64,000 nt of DNA from CAIKOD01 sp035505975 (GTDB taxonomy: Archaea; Halobacteriota; Methanomicrobia; Methanomicrobiales; Methanospirillaceae), in contig DATJQJ010000022.1 of assembly GCA_035505975.1 (NCBI GenBank), positions 1 to 64,000 on the forward strand. Direction: 5' to 3'. Position 1 is the first letter of the stretch; each line of letters opens with the position of its first letter. Under the pieces are notes generated by a model. It did no database searches, was not told the DNA's origin, and saw only the letters and a list, made by a program, of their open reading frames with translations. The position numbers and the translations under genes were made by a program. Shown piece after piece: positions 14,870-24,340 of the stretch.

Positions 14870-16336
14870 TCAACCGTGCTGCTTTTTCATATCTTTTTCC
14901 CGGTAGCTCTCCATGAGCAGGGTCGCGAGGTGGCGGACGGGTTTTTCAGTATGTTCCGAGATGTGAAGCTCGCAGAAGGGGCAGCAGGTTATCACCATCT
15001 CGGCACCCGTCTTTTCTATCTCCTTCCTCCTCATCTCACCAAGTGCTGCAGCCTCCTCGGGAACTCCCGACCGCACTCCCCCTCCCGACCCGCAACAGAT
15101 CGCAGGCATCTCCGCGAGGTCGGCGACCTGCCTTAGGATCACTCTTGGTTGTTCCGTGATCTCCTGACCCCGGGCCAGGTGGCAGGGGTCGTGGTAGGTC
15201 ACGATAAGGTCCAGGTGGGCCGGCTTTTCAATCCCGAATTTTTCAAGCACTTCCGAGAAGTCCATGACAGTGAACGGGGTTGAATAGTCATGCTTCAGCG
15301 TGGAACCGCAACCTGCGCACATGGTCATTACAATATCGGTCCCGCACCTGACAAACGCCGCGATATTTTTTTCCTGGAGGGTTTTTAAGTATTCAGGCTG
15401 CCCCGTCCTGATGAGCGGGGAGCCGCAGCATATCTGCTCGTGGGGAATAATCACCCTGATCCCGTTTCGCCTGAGCACCTCGATCGCATCCAGGGCCGTC
15501 TTCGGGAGCCTCATGTTGTACAGGCACCCGGTAAAGAACCCGACCGTCCCTTTCACCGGTCCGTACGGCTCGATCACTTCCGGCGTCTGTTCGAGGAGCG
15601 ATGGTTCCTCTCCCCTGGTGACGCTTCTCCCGGTTTCCCTGATCAGACAGGCTACTTCTGCATGCCTCGGCAAGGTATGCCCTTCGAAATGGGCCATCGC
15701 CCTCAGTTTTTCGATGGCTTTTCCCGGGATCTGGATCTCCTTCGGGCATACCCTCCAGCATGCCTGGCAGCTCGTGCAGGTGAAAAGCCCTTCCTTCACA
15801 GCCCCTGAAGGCCGGTCCTGGCGGTCTCTTGGGTCCAGCGCGAGCCGCATCTCCTGCCTCATTGCGGTCGGTCCCGCAAACTCCGTGACTTGGAGGGCGG
15901 GGCAGACCGATACACATGCCATGCAGCCGATACAGGCCCGCAATGGCTTGATCTGGTCGACAACACCGGGGGACGGCATCGAGGGAGCGGCAGTTTCATC
16001 GGTCGCGATCGCCGGCAGGACGTCAATGTACGGGATGAGGTCGACGGTCAGATCTTTTAAAACCGGAAGGTCAAGCGGCTCGATTACCATAGTGTCGCTG
16101 GCTTCCTCCATGCAGGCGAGCACCGGTACCCCGTTTACCCGCACGGCGCAACTTCCGCATTGTCCCGTCCCGCAGCAATAACGATATGCCAGCGACGGAT
16201 CGAGGTAATCGTGGATGGCATGGAGGACATGGAGCACCCGGGCTCCCTCTCTCACTTCGACATGATATGTTTCGAGATGGGGTGCTGTATCGGTCAGGGG
16301 ATCGAACCGGGAGACCTGCACCGTCAGTCGGTTCAT
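14870..16336 (-). CDS. tfrB: Thiol:fumarate reductase (CoM/CoB) subunit B
   Basis: A 488-residue iron-sulfur subunit. N-terminal [2Fe-2S] ligands lie in YCCGTGQCGSCAVRV and VLACME. Two [4Fe-4S] motifs follow, CIGCMACVSVCP and CTSCQACWRVCP. The C-terminal half has two CCG domains (CCGSP and CCGSGGG, plus DPCHLARG), as in HdrB, where the heterodisulfide is formed. With TfrA it reduces fumarate using coenzymes M and B, giving succinate for biosynthesis and CoM-S-S-CoB. The ATG at 16336 overlaps the tfrA stop by four bases; an upstream in-frame ATG at 16411 would lie within tfrA and is rejected. Confidence 0.93.
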   Translation of the reverse strand: MNRLTVQVSRFDPLTDTAPHLETYHVEVREGARVLHVLHAIHDYLDPSLAYRYCCGTGQCGSCAVRVNGVPVLACMEEASDTMVIEPLDLPVLKDLTVDLIPYIDVLPAIATDETAAPSMPSPGVVDQIKPLRACIGCMACVSVCPALQVTEFAGPTAMRQEMRLALDPRDRQDRPSGAVKEGLFTCTSCQACWRVCPKEIQIPGKAIEKLRAMAHFEGHTLPRHAEVACLIRETGRSVTRGEEPSLLEQTPEVIEPYGPVKGTVGFFTGCLYNMRLPKTALDAIEVLRRNGIRVIIPHEQICCGSPLIRTGQPEYLKTLQEKNIAAFVRCGTDIVMTMCAGCGSTLKHDYSTPFTVMDFSEVLEKFGIEKPAHLDLIVTYHDPCHLARGQEITEQPRVILRQVADLAEMPAICCGSGGGVRSGVPEEAAALGEMRRKEIEKTGAEMVITCCPFCELHISEHTEKPVRHLATLLMESYREKDMKKQHG

Positions 16337-17955
16337 GGCGACACCTTCTCGATACCGCGGCAGGTCAGCGAAATATAGGTGTGGCCGAACGGCGACGTCT
16401 CGGGCTGCCAATCCTGTACGATATCCTTCCTCACGTGGGCGCCCCGCGATTCAGGTCTCAGCAATGCAGATTGCACGATCAGGGATGCGGTCGTGAGCAT
16501 ATTCTCTGCCGTACAGCAATCTGCCAGGTTATCCATTGATTGTGCACGTAACGGGACCTTTTTAAGGTCCTGGATAATCTGCAAGGTCTTTTCGAGGCCT
16601 TCCCTGGTCCTGAAGATGCCTGCCCCTTCCCACATCGCCATTTTTAAGTCCCTGATCACATCAGCCGGGTTTGTGTTTCCCTGAAGGAACCTGTCGAGCC
16701 TTTTTGACTGGGTGTCTACCTGCACTTCATCGGGTCGTTTTTCCCTGATTTTTGATTTTCCTGCCGATTCACCGGCACGTTTCCCGAATACCTGCGTGTC
16801 GGCCAGTGCATTGCCGCCAAGCCGGTTTGCCCCGTGGACCCCGCCCGCAACTTCCCCGCAGGCAAATAACCGTTCCAGGGTAGTCGAACAGTCACTGGCT
16901 ATCCTGAACCCTCCCATGATGTGGTGCGCGGTCGGCGCAACCTCCATCGGTTCCTTCCTGATATCCACCCCGAATTTTAAGAACTGCTCGAGCATGATGG
17001 GGAGCCGTTCCTCGATTTGCCTGGCCGGAAGATGGGTGACATCGAGATAAACAGCCTGGTGGTCCGTGCCCCTGCCCTCGAGGATCTCGGTGGCGATGGA
17101 GCGTGAGACAACGTCGCGGGTCGATAACTCCATGCGGGCAGGGTCATACCGCTCCATGAAACGCTCGCCAAGGCGGTTCTTAAGGACGCCCCCTTCTCCC
17201 CTGACGGCCTCGGTAACCAGTCGCCCTCTGGCATCGTACGGATATACGGCCCCCGTAGGGTGGAACTGCACCTGTTCCATATCGATGAGTTCGGCACCGG
17301 CATTGTAACCGATCGCATAGCCGTCACCAGTACCACTGGAAGAGTTCGTGGAGATATCGTAGACTTTTGTACCTCCGCCAGTCGCCAGCACCGTGGTGTC
17401 GGCAAGGAACGTGATCATCTCGCCCTTGCGATCGAGCCCGATCGCACCGGAAATGCCTCCGTTGTCCCGGAGAAGTGCGATGACAGAGATCTCCTGGTAC
17501 ATCGCAACCGACGTATCTTTCAGCTTTTCGGTGAGCGTGACCATCATTTCGTGGCCGGTCCGGTCTCCCGCATAGCATGTCCTCGGAAAGCGTTGTCCAC
17601 CGAATGGCCGCTGAGCAACGCAGGAATCTGATGTTACGTCGAAAACCGCTCCCCATTTTATAAGATCGTTCATCCTCTGTGGAGCCTCTTTCACGAGGAT
17701 TCTGACCAGTTCGTGGTCGTTTAAGTACGCCCCGCCCCTGAGCGTGTCCTCGAAATGGATATCACAGGAGTCCTCGACCGAGATCACTGCGTTGTATCCG
17801 CCTTCGGCCATGGGCGTGCAGCCGCCCTTGCCTACGATGGTCTTGGAAATAAGCACCGTATTGCCATAGGCATCGGCCTCTATAGCGGCCCGAACCCCGG
17901 CACCGCCGCTGCCGATAACGAGGACATGGCAACTGACAATATCATCTGACCGCAT
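16333..17955 (-). CDS. tfrA: Thiol:fumarate reductase (CoM/CoB) subunit A
   Basis: A 540-residue flavoprotein homologous to the succinate dehydrogenase/fumarate reductase catalytic subunit. FAD motif VLVIGSGGAGVRAAIEA is at the N terminus, a conserved GGYNA/HFEDTLRGG region follows, then the catalytic segment MEQVQFHPTGA and the substrate-binding VTEAVRGEGG. GANRLGGNAL lies in the C-terminal flavin part. Its position directly upstream of tfrB, with an ATGA overlap, fixes the assignment as the CoM/CoB-dependent enzyme rather than a quinol-linked one. Divergent from aspartokinase with only about 50 bases between. Confidence 0.93.
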   Translation of the reverse strand: MRSDDIVSCHVLVIGSGGAGVRAAIEADAYGNTVLISKTIVGKGGCTPMAEGGYNAVISVEDSCDIHFEDTLRGGAYLNDHELVRILVKEAPQRMNDLIKWGAVFDVTSDSCVAQRPFGGQRFPRTCYAGDRTGHEMMVTLTEKLKDTSVAMYQEISVIALLRDNGGISGAIGLDRKGEMITFLADTTVLATGGGTKVYDISTNSSSGTGDGYAIGYNAGAELIDMEQVQFHPTGAVYPYDARGRLVTEAVRGEGGVLKNRLGERFMERYDPARMELSTRDVVSRSIATEILEGRGTDHQAVYLDVTHLPARQIEERLPIMLEQFLKFGVDIRKEPMEVAPTAHHIMGGFRIASDCSTTLERLFACGEVAGGVHGANRLGGNALADTQVFGKRAGESAGKSKIREKRPDEVQVDTQSKRLDRFLQGNTNPADVIRDLKMAMWEGAGIFRTREGLEKTLQIIQDLKKVPLRAQSMDNLADCCTAENMLTTASLIVQSALLRPESRGAHVRKDIVQDWQPETSPFGHTYISLTCRGIEKVSP

Positions 17956-18006
17956 CTTATTATTACGTGAATCCTATACTTACATAAATAGATTGGAGTT
18001 ACAGGA

Positions 18007-19416
18007 ATGGCCGGAATGAGGTTTTTAATGAAATTTGGGGGCACTTCGGTTGCCGATGCCGGCAGCATTTCGCGGGTCACCGAAATTGTCCGCACCTGTC
18101 GTGAATCGGGTAACGAAGTCGCCGTGGTCGTTTCAGCCCAGCGTGGGGTCACCGATCAGCTGATCTCTCTGGCCGGTGAAATTGTCCGGAGTCCTGATAA
18201 AAAATCTATCGAACCGTTCATCAACTCACTCAGGGCCCGCCATATGAAGGTGCTCGAGGAAGCGGCACAGGCCCAGGTCCCAGGAGCAAAGAAGGTCATC
18301 GATGACCTGCTCGGAAACCTCGAAAATATCTTTTTCGCCGTTCACAATCTTCGGGAGGTGACGCCGAGATCGCAGGACTACATCATCACGTTTGGCGAGC
18401 GACTCAACGCCACTGTCGTAAGTGCGGTGTTCCGGCAGAACGGTATCCCGAGTACGGTCATGGACGGATGCGAGGCCGGCATTATCACGACCCCCAGGCA
18501 TGGTGAGGCGATGGCATTGCCGGAGAGCGATGCAAGGATCCGGGAGCATGTCCTTCCCCGCCTCTCCCGCGAGGTCCCGGTTATCATGGGTTTCATGGGG
18601 TGTACGAAGGAGGGGATCGTGACAACGCTTGGAAGGAGCGGGTCCGATTATTCAGCCTCGATTATCGGCGCCGGGATCGATGCCGACGAGATACTGATCT
18701 GGACCGACGTCGACGGGATTATGACCTCCGACCCGCGGCTTATCAATGACGCCAGGGTTCTTGACTCGGTATCGTACCTGGAGGTGATGGAACTCTCGTA
18801 TTTCGGGGCAAAGGTGATGCATCCACGGTCGATTGAGCCCGCGATGAAAAAGAACATCCTCGTCAGGGTTAAGAATACCTTCAATCCCGGTCATCCCGGT
18901 ACCTGCATCGTCAGGGACGAACGACACGACAGCCGGGTCGTCAAAGCCATCACCTATATCGAGAAGGTAGCGGCAATCAACATCAACGGAGCCCAGATGA
19001 TCGGGAGACCAGGGGTCGCCAAGGCGATATTTTCAGCCCTTGCAGAGGACGAAATAAATGTAATGATGATCTCGCAGGGCTCCTCGGAGGCGAATATCTC
19101 GCTCATCATAGACGAAGCCCAGGCGGCGATGGCCCGCGAAGCGCTGACTCCCCTGGTAAACCAGGGGATCGTGAGGGAAGTAACGATCGACTGCAATGTC
19201 TGTGCCGTCGCCGTTGTCGGCGCAGGGATGGCTGGAGCGAGAGGGACCGGAGGACGGATATTCGGGGCCCTCGGACGTGCAGATATCAACGTGCGGATGA
19301 TCTCGCAGGGCTCGTCTGAAGTGAACATATCCTTTGTCGTCGACCAGCCCGACGGCCCACGGGCGGTCCGGGTAATCCATGACGAATTCCGGCTTTCCGA
19401 GGAATGTGATGACTGA
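18007..19416 (+). CDS. lysC: Aspartate kinase
   Basis: A 469-residue enzyme phosphorylating aspartate, the first step toward lysine, threonine and methionine. The kinase domain begins MKFGGTSVADAGS and has the FGERLNAT and TLGRSGSDYSA motifs. Two ACT domains occupy the C-terminal third, each with a MISQGSSE segment, the usual site for feedback control by amino acids. GGAG eight bases before 18007 supports this start. It overlaps the start of purM by eight bases, suggesting co-transcription of two unrelated pathways. Confidence 0.95.
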   Translation: MAGMRFLMKFGGTSVADAGSISRVTEIVRTCRESGNEVAVVVSAQRGVTDQLISLAGEIVRSPDKKSIEPFINSLRARHMKVLEEAAQAQVPGAKKVIDDLLGNLENIFFAVHNLREVTPRSQDYIITFGERLNATVVSAVFRQNGIPSTVMDGCEAGIITTPRHGEAMALPESDARIREHVLPRLSREVPVIMGFMGCTKEGIVTTLGRSGSDYSASIIGAGIDADEILIWTDVDGIMTSDPRLINDARVLDSVSYLEVMELSYFGAKVMHPRSIEPAMKKNILVRVKNTFNPGHPGTCIVRDERHDSRVVKAITYIEKVAAININGAQMIGRPGVAKAIFSALAEDEINVMMISQGSSEANISLIIDEAQAAMAREALTPLVNQGIVREVTIDCNVCAVAVVGAGMAGARGTGGRIFGALGRADINVRMISQGSSEVNISFVVDQPDGPRAVRVIHDEFRLSEECDD

Positions 19417-20401
19417 GGATGCGTACCGGGAAGCCGGCGTTGATATCGATCTTGAGGCCAAGGCAATCCGTGCCCTGATTGCCAATCTGACGTACAAAAG
19501 AAGGGGCAACTATACCGTAACCGGTGAAGCCGGTCACTATGCCGGGCTTATCGATTTCGGTGAACGCGTACTTGCCCTCACCGTCGACGGGGTAGGCACG
19601 AAAATGCTGGTAGCCGATCACCTGCACGACTGGACGACCGTAGGGATCGACTGCATCGCCATGAATGTTAACGACCTCTATGTCATGAACATCGAACCCG
19701 TCGCATTTGTCGATTATGTCGCGACCGATTGCCTGGACATCGAAAAAATGGCGCAGATCGGGACCGGCCTTAACGAGGGTGCCCGCCAGGCGAATATCGA
19801 TATCGTCGGTGGCGAGACGGCCACCCTGAAAGGGCTTGTAAATGGCCTCGATCTGGCAGGCACCTGCTTCGGGGTCCAGGAAAAACACCGGGTCGTTACG
19901 GGAGAAAAGATACGGCCCGGGGACCTGATCGTTGGAGTCCCATCGAGCGGGATCCATAGCAACGGACTGACCCTTGCACGAAAAGTAGCCGAAGAACATG
20001 GTGGCTATGACCTGAAACTCGGGAACGGGAAAACACTCGGGGAGGAACTGCTGACCCCCACGAGGATTTACCACGAGAGCCTCAAAATCAACATGCTCGC
20101 CGACATTCACGGTATGTGTCACCTCACCGGGGGAGGTCTGCTTAATTTTACCCGCCTGTCATGGCATGGGTTTGAAATATCGCGACCCCTCCCGAGGCAT
20201 GAGATATTCGACTGGATCCAGGAAAGTGCCGGGATCCCGGACGAGGTGATGTACAGGACCTTCAACATGGGAATGGGGTTCGCCTATATCACGAGTCCGG
20301 ACGAAGCCCGGCGCGTGGTAATGGAACTGCCCGGATCGCAGGTTGTCGGAGAGATCACAACCAGGTCAGGCGCCTGGCTCGGAGGGGTCCGTATCACCTA
20401 G
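19409..20401 (+). CDS. purM: Phosphoribosylformylglycinamidine cyclo-ligase
   Basis: A 330-residue PurM (AIR synthetase) that makes aminoimidazole ribotide in purine synthesis. The start MTEDAYREAGVDIDLEA and motifs VDGVGTKM, GIDCIAMNVNDL, GGETATL and GVPSSGIHSNG are those of the family; the late GGGLLNFTRL region lies at the ATP site. I start it at 19409, inside the last codons of aspartokinase, because the preceding residues are only aspartokinase sequence in another frame. PurF is encoded 2.4 kb downstream. Confidence 0.95.
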   Translation: MTEDAYREAGVDIDLEAKAIRALIANLTYKRRGNYTVTGEAGHYAGLIDFGERVLALTVDGVGTKMLVADHLHDWTTVGIDCIAMNVNDLYVMNIEPVAFVDYVATDCLDIEKMAQIGTGLNEGARQANIDIVGGETATLKGLVNGLDLAGTCFGVQEKHRVVTGEKIRPGDLIVGVPSSGIHSNGLTLARKVAEEHGGYDLKLGNGKTLGEELLTPTRIYHESLKINMLADIHGMCHLTGGGLLNFTRLSWHGFEISRPLPRHEIFDWIQESAGIPDEVMYRTFNMGMGFAYITSPDEARRVVMELPGSQVVGEITTRSGAWLGGVRIT

Positions 20402-20536
20402 GCCGCCCGTAGTGGGAACGACCTGAAGGACTTAATGGCAGAATCCGGGGATATCCCGTCAGCACCGGTATCCAGCTCTCCTATCTGTCTCAATGCAAGT
20501 GTTACCCGGGCATTTTTCCTGCCCTGGCATGGATAG

Positions 20537-21076
20537 TTATTCCCCGGAATCGTTACCATCGCTTTTTGGGATCGGTAAGGTCTTTGTCTTCTCAGAAATA
20601 ATCGCACTATTTCCCGAGGGGTCGTCAATGATCAGGGTTACCGGAAACCGCCCTTCCTTGACCAGCTCTATCTGCCCAAGAATGACCGAGGCTCTCCCGG
20701 ATTCTCCCTCATCCCCACAGGAGAGCACGCCCTTCACGACGTTCGCAACCCGTTCGAGCACCCCTTCTATATTGGTTACAAATCCCTCACACGCAGGGCC
20801 GGGGTCTATCCTTACACCGAGCTCGGGAAGGTGGACAACCCCCCGCATGCTCCGGACCACCCGTACGACCATGTCTTCCGGCGTATCCACGGCGAATTCG
20901 AGGCGCCCGGGTTCGTGTTCGCCGAGCACCTGGGTATCGGTAAAACGGTAGCCGCATGCGTCACAACTGGCCGTGATTATGAGAATATCTGAAAAATAAG
21001 GAATATTATCGGTCTGATAAAGATATTCGATCTCGGTATTACAGACAGGACAGGGACCGGGGACACATGTCCGCAC
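20537..21076 (-). CDS. ZPR1-related zinc finger protein
   Basis: A 179-residue archaeal ZPR1 homologue. A C-terminally open zinc finger is formed by CPVCNTE and, 25 residues on, SCDACGYRFTD. The segment FAVDTPEDMVVRVVRSMRG and the later GVLERVANVVKG match the ZPR1 beta domain. Eukaryotic ZPR1 binds translation factor eEF1A; the archaeal role is probably related but unproven. The GTG start shares one base with the sepF stop. It is convergent with purM. Confidence 0.85.
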   Translation of the reverse strand: MRTCVPGPCPVCNTEIEYLYQTDNIPYFSDILIITASCDACGYRFTDTQVLGEHEPGRLEFAVDTPEDMVVRVVRSMRGVVHLPELGVRIDPGPACEGFVTNIEGVLERVANVVKGVLSCGDEGESGRASVILGQIELVKEGRFPVTLIIDDPSGNSAIISEKTKTLPIPKSDGNDSGE

Positions 21077-21444
21077 TAGACACCGCCGATTTTATCGCGG
21101 GAGATCTTGACCCCCTGCGGTGTCACCACGACATATCGCTGGTCACCGAGGCCGATAATATCTCCGTTGACGTCCTTTGCCACTTCCTTTAAGTCCTTGA
21201 GTACCCGCTCGTACATTACTTTGTCCATTTTAAGTCGCCCGATATCGACGATCACGACATTTCCGTTATATATCTCGTCTTTCACTTTCGGGCTGTCCTT
21301 GATGTCCCCTACGGTTGCAATTTTTACCAGCAGCGCAGGTGCCCCGGCCTCGGCCGCTTCGTACTCCTGGAGGTCGAGATCCATGTAGTCTTCTTCAGTT
21401 GACACAGTCGACTTACCAAGAAGCGTATCGAATATTTTTCCCAT
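21076..21444 (-). CDS. sepF: Archaeal cell division protein SepF
   Basis: A 122-residue SepF homologue. The N terminus MGKIFDTLLGK is a short amphipathic membrane-binding helix. After an acidic linker a single SepF core follows, with NGNVVIVDIGRL, DLKEVAKDVNGDIIGLGDQR and YVVVTPQGVKI. In archaea with FtsZ, SepF anchors the division ring to the membrane. AT-rich DNA upstream (TTTATAGAATAG on the minus strand) may be its TATA box. It is co-transcribed with the ZPR1 gene. Confidence 0.9.
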   Translation of the reverse strand: MGKIFDTLLGKSTVSTEEDYMDLDLQEYEAAEAGAPALLVKIATVGDIKDSPKVKDEIYNGNVVIVDIGRLKMDKVMYERVLKDLKEVAKDVNGDIIGLGDQRYVVVTPQGVKISRDKIGGV

Positions 21445-21560
21445 AAAAAAATGGTATGTTGAATTTTATTTAATAGTATCTATTCTATAAACCGGCGGGA
21501 TTTGATTACTGCCCGAAGTTTTTCACAAAAATTGGCCTGGTCGCCGGATTCGATCGGTGT

Positions 21561-22058
21561 CTAAAATTCAAGCGCCCAGATCTCGTCCCCGACATGGTGA
21601 ATGTTCCTGCACGCTTTTCCGCTCTTCATCTCTCTAATCCCTTCTGCATCGTGGAGGGCAATGCATATCGCAATGGGTTTTCCATGTCGCTCTTCCACGA
21701 CCTGGGCAGGGGCTCCCGCACTGATGTCGTCGCTTACCGATACGATACCAGGTCGCATCACATCGGCCCCGTTAACTACGAAAGGGACGGCCCCCGAATC
21801 GACAACAATCTTTCTCTCCGGGAACGGATGCTCGAGAATTCCGCGAAGCGTGGGAAATACGCACCCGTCGAGTTCCATGAGCAGGGGTTTTTTATCAACC
21901 ATGTATAGCCTGAGCGACGAGTTCGTCTCGACGATCTCAAGTTGATCCCGGTGAAAAATCGCCTCCGAATTGCCAATCTCTCCTTTGAGGCGGGAAAATA
22001 TCGGGTTTAGCTGGGATTTCCGAATCGTGTGCCGTTTTTTTGCCAAAATCTTCGACAT
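21561..22058 (-). CDS. PUA-domain RNA-binding protein (MCT-1/Tma20-like)
   Basis: A 165-residue protein. It starts MSKILAKKRHTIRKSQLNPI, has an N-terminal domain with LRLYMVDKKPLLMELDG, and a C-terminal PUA domain with FVVNGADVMRPGIVSV and GKACRNIHHVGDE. The order matches archaeal relatives of MCT-1/Tma20, which act with the ribosome in initiation or recycling. An alternative ATG nine bases earlier exists. It neighbours other translation genes (lsm, rpl37e) across a divergent promoter. Confidence 0.85.
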   Translation of the reverse strand: MSKILAKKRHTIRKSQLNPIFSRLKGEIGNSEAIFHRDQLEIVETNSSLRLYMVDKKPLLMELDGCVFPTLRGILEHPFPERKIVVDSGAVPFVVNGADVMRPGIVSVSDDISAGAPAQVVEERHGKPIAICIALHDAEGIREMKSGKACRNIHHVGDEIWALEF

Positions 22059-22280
22059 TGTTTCCAAATCAGGTACGACCGCACAGAAAGAAAAACTATC
22101 TCCCTTCCCGGCAGCGTATCAGAAAGCAATCTCACCACCGACCGGTCCGGGATGCTATGCACCGACTGGACTGGAAACAGACTGGACATCCCCGTATCCA
22201 TTGATATTTTAATGAACCGATTGAAATTTCCAGGTTTTTTGGCAGATTTTTTTCTGTGTTCGGCGATGACCCCCGTACGT

Positions 22281-22290
22281 TATATTTATT
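22281..22290 (+). promoter_or_regulatory. TATA box upstream of the lsm-rpl37e-purF genes
   Basis: TATATTTATT, about 55-65 bases before the lsm ATG, is the clearest TATA element in this gap. Transcription from about 22310 would give a short leader containing the GGGGGAT ribosome site before lsm. Confidence 0.6.
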
Positions 22291-22343
22291 TGTACACTAA
22301 ACGCACATGTAGTACTCCAAAGCGAGTGATACAGGGGGATTAC

Positions 22344-22574
22344 ATGACAAAGAGGCCGTTGGATATTTTGGATCAGGTGCTGAATCGGCAGCCTGTAATC
22401 GTATCCCTTAAAGGAGGCAGAGAACTCCGGGGAATCCTCCAGGGATACGATGTACACATGAACCTTGTTCTTGACAAGGCTACCGATGTGGAAAACGGTG
22501 AGACCAGGAATGTCGGGACCCTCATCGTTCGTGGAGACAATGTGATCTATATATCACCATCAGTCGAACAATAA
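22344..22574 (+). CDS. Lsm (Sm-like) RNA-binding protein
   Basis: A 76-residue archaeal Sm-like protein. The Sm1 motif reads VIVSLKGGRELRGILQGYD with HMNLVL following; the Sm2 motif is LIVRGDNVIYIS. Such proteins form heptameric rings on U-rich RNA. A GGGGGAT ribosome site precedes the ATG at 22344; longer in-frame starts upstream cover only promoter DNA. rpl37e follows after 28 bases, an arrangement conserved in many archaea. Confidence 0.95.
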   Translation: MTKRPLDILDQVLNRQPVIVSLKGGRELRGILQGYDVHMNLVLDKATDVENGETRNVGTLIVRGDNVIYISPSVEQ

Positions 22575-22602
22575 ACAAACAGTTTTTCAGGGTGACCAGG
22601 TT

Positions 22603-22785
22603 ATGTCGAAAGGAACTCCCTCAATGGGAAAGATGAATAAAAAGACCCATATCGCCTGCCGGCGGTGTGGAAGCATTTCATACCACTGCCGCGACAAGAT
22701 ATGTTCTGCATGTGGTTTCGGAAGAAGCAGCAAACTACGCAGTGTAAGATGGCTGAATAAGCGACCAAAAGTCCCGACGCATTAG
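22603..22785 (+). CDS. rpl37e: Ribosomal protein L37e
   Basis: A 60-residue basic large-subunit protein. Its zinc site is CRRCG...CSACG, with the conserved HIACRRCGSISYH and RSVRWLNKRPK strings. L37e binds 23S rRNA at the subunit base. The gene lies between lsm and purF with short gaps, so all three probably share a transcript. Length and motif order are standard. Confidence 0.97.
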   Translation: MSKGTPSMGKMNKKTHIACRRCGSISYHCRDKICSACGFGRSSKLRSVRWLNKRPKVPTH

Positions 22786-22792
22786 GGGCACC

Positions 22793-24220
22793 ATGTGTGG
22801 AATCGTTGGCATCGTCGATGCTGGCGGTGTCACTCTTTCTTTATATTATGCCTTGTACGCGCTCCAGCACCGCGGTCAGGAAAGTGCCGGAATAACCACG
22901 TATGACAAGGACGGTCTCCATAAATTCAAGGGACAGGGACTTGTCGCAGATGTTTTCAACACGGAAGTTCTTTCCGGGCTCAAGGGGACTGTCGGGATCG
23001 GTCATGTCCGTTACCCGACTACTGGCGCCAACAGGCCTGAAAATATCCAGCCTTTTAATTTCCTTTTCAAGGATCATACCATTTCAATTGCCCATAACGG
23101 CAACCTCGTAAACACCCGCGAGCTCAGGGATGCCTACGAGCAGAGGGGGCAGATCTTCTGTACGACGACTGATACGGAGATCATCGCCAAGCTGATCACT
23201 GAAGAGATCAGCAGCTCCGGGGGTATCGAGGATGCGGTCCTCCACTGCATGCGGACCCTGCGGGGGTCCTATGCAGTGACGATCCTCGTAGACGGCGTAT
23301 TGTACGCATTCAGGGACCCGTTGGGCATCAAACCGCTCTGTGTCGGTAAGACCAGGAACGGGTTTATGGTCGCATCAGAGAGCGTGGCCATTGACGCCCT
23401 TAACGGGACATTTATCAGGGACGTCAACCCCGGTGAAATGATAAGGCTTGATGTTTTGGGTATGCAATCGACCCAAATCGCGGTAGCCAGCCGTCATGCG
23501 CATTGCATTTTCGAATACATTTATTTCGCGCGGGCAGACTCGGTGATGGACGGAGCGCTCGTGTACAATGTCCGGCGCAATATCGGGGCGAAATTGTTTG
23601 AAGAGGACCCGGTGAATGCGGACAGCGTCTGTGCCGTCCCCGATTCAGGGACTTCCTATGCGATGGGGTATGCGACGAGGTCACGTATCCCGTTTGTCGA
23701 AAGCCTCATGAAGAACCGGTATATGGGACGGACGTTCATCATGCCCTCGCAAAAAGCGCGGGAAGATGCCGTCAGAATGAAGTTGAACCCCATCAGGGAG
23801 CATTTAAAAGACCGTTCGGTCGTACTCGTCGACGACAGCATTGTCCGCGGCACGACATCGCGACGGATTATCGAGACGATGCGGGAAGCCGGGGCACGCG
23901 AGATCCATGTCAGGATCGGATCCCCGGCAATCCGGGCGCCGTGCTATCTCGGGGTCGATATGCCGACCCGGGCAGAACTGATCGCCAGTGATAAAATCGA
24001 AGAGGAAGTAAAACGGAGCATAACCGCGGATTCGCTTCACCACATCTCGATCGAGGCCCTCATAGAGGCAATCGGTGAGGAACGGGTTAATCTCTGCACC
24101 GGCTGCCTGACGGGCTGCTATCCCGTCACGATAGAGGGAGAAAAATCGCAGGAGACTATCGTCGATTTCGTTGAGGGTACCTACCAGACAAGGCTCGAGT
24201 CATTCGGTGGGGAAGCCTGA
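22793..24220 (+). CDS. purF: Amidophosphoribosyltransferase
   Basis: A 475-residue PurF, first committed step of purine synthesis (PRPP plus glutamine to phosphoribosylamine). The mature N-terminal nucleophile is Cys2 of MCGIVGIVD. The glutaminase part has HRGQESAG and GHVRYPTTG. The PRPP loop is VVLVDDSIVRGTTSRR. C-terminal cysteines CTGCLTGC may ligate an iron-sulfur cluster as in the Bacillus-type enzyme. The ATG lies seven bases after the rpl37e stop. Confidence 0.96.
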   Translation: MCGIVGIVDAGGVTLSLYYALYALQHRGQESAGITTYDKDGLHKFKGQGLVADVFNTEVLSGLKGTVGIGHVRYPTTGANRPENIQPFNFLFKDHTISIAHNGNLVNTRELRDAYEQRGQIFCTTTDTEIIAKLITEEISSSGGIEDAVLHCMRTLRGSYAVTILVDGVLYAFRDPLGIKPLCVGKTRNGFMVASESVAIDALNGTFIRDVNPGEMIRLDVLGMQSTQIAVASRHAHCIFEYIYFARADSVMDGALVYNVRRNIGAKLFEEDPVNADSVCAVPDSGTSYAMGYATRSRIPFVESLMKNRYMGRTFIMPSQKAREDAVRMKLNPIREHLKDRSVVLVDDSIVRGTTSRRIIETMREAGAREIHVRIGSPAIRAPCYLGVDMPTRAELIASDKIEEEVKRSITADSLHHISIEALIEAIGEERVNLCTGCLTGCYPVTIEGEKSQETIVDFVEGTYQTRLESFGGEA

Positions 24221-24340
24221 ATCATTACGGTTAATTTCTTTATTTTGGGATTCTGTTCATGTTCCTGCAGTGCCTATCGGTCTTAACCTGTAACTCCTCC
24301 TTTCCTGGTTTCTGACAACTTTTGCCGGGGTTCGGGTAAC

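Noticed and set aside
16337..16411. Longer tfrB start
   Set aside because: It would overlap the tfrA C terminus in another frame; the ATG overlapping the tfrA stop matches the family start.
22029..22343. In-frame extension upstream of lsm adding 105 residues
   Set aside because: It covers the divergent promoter with the TATA box; Lsm proteins start at the MTKRPLD position with a ribosome site.
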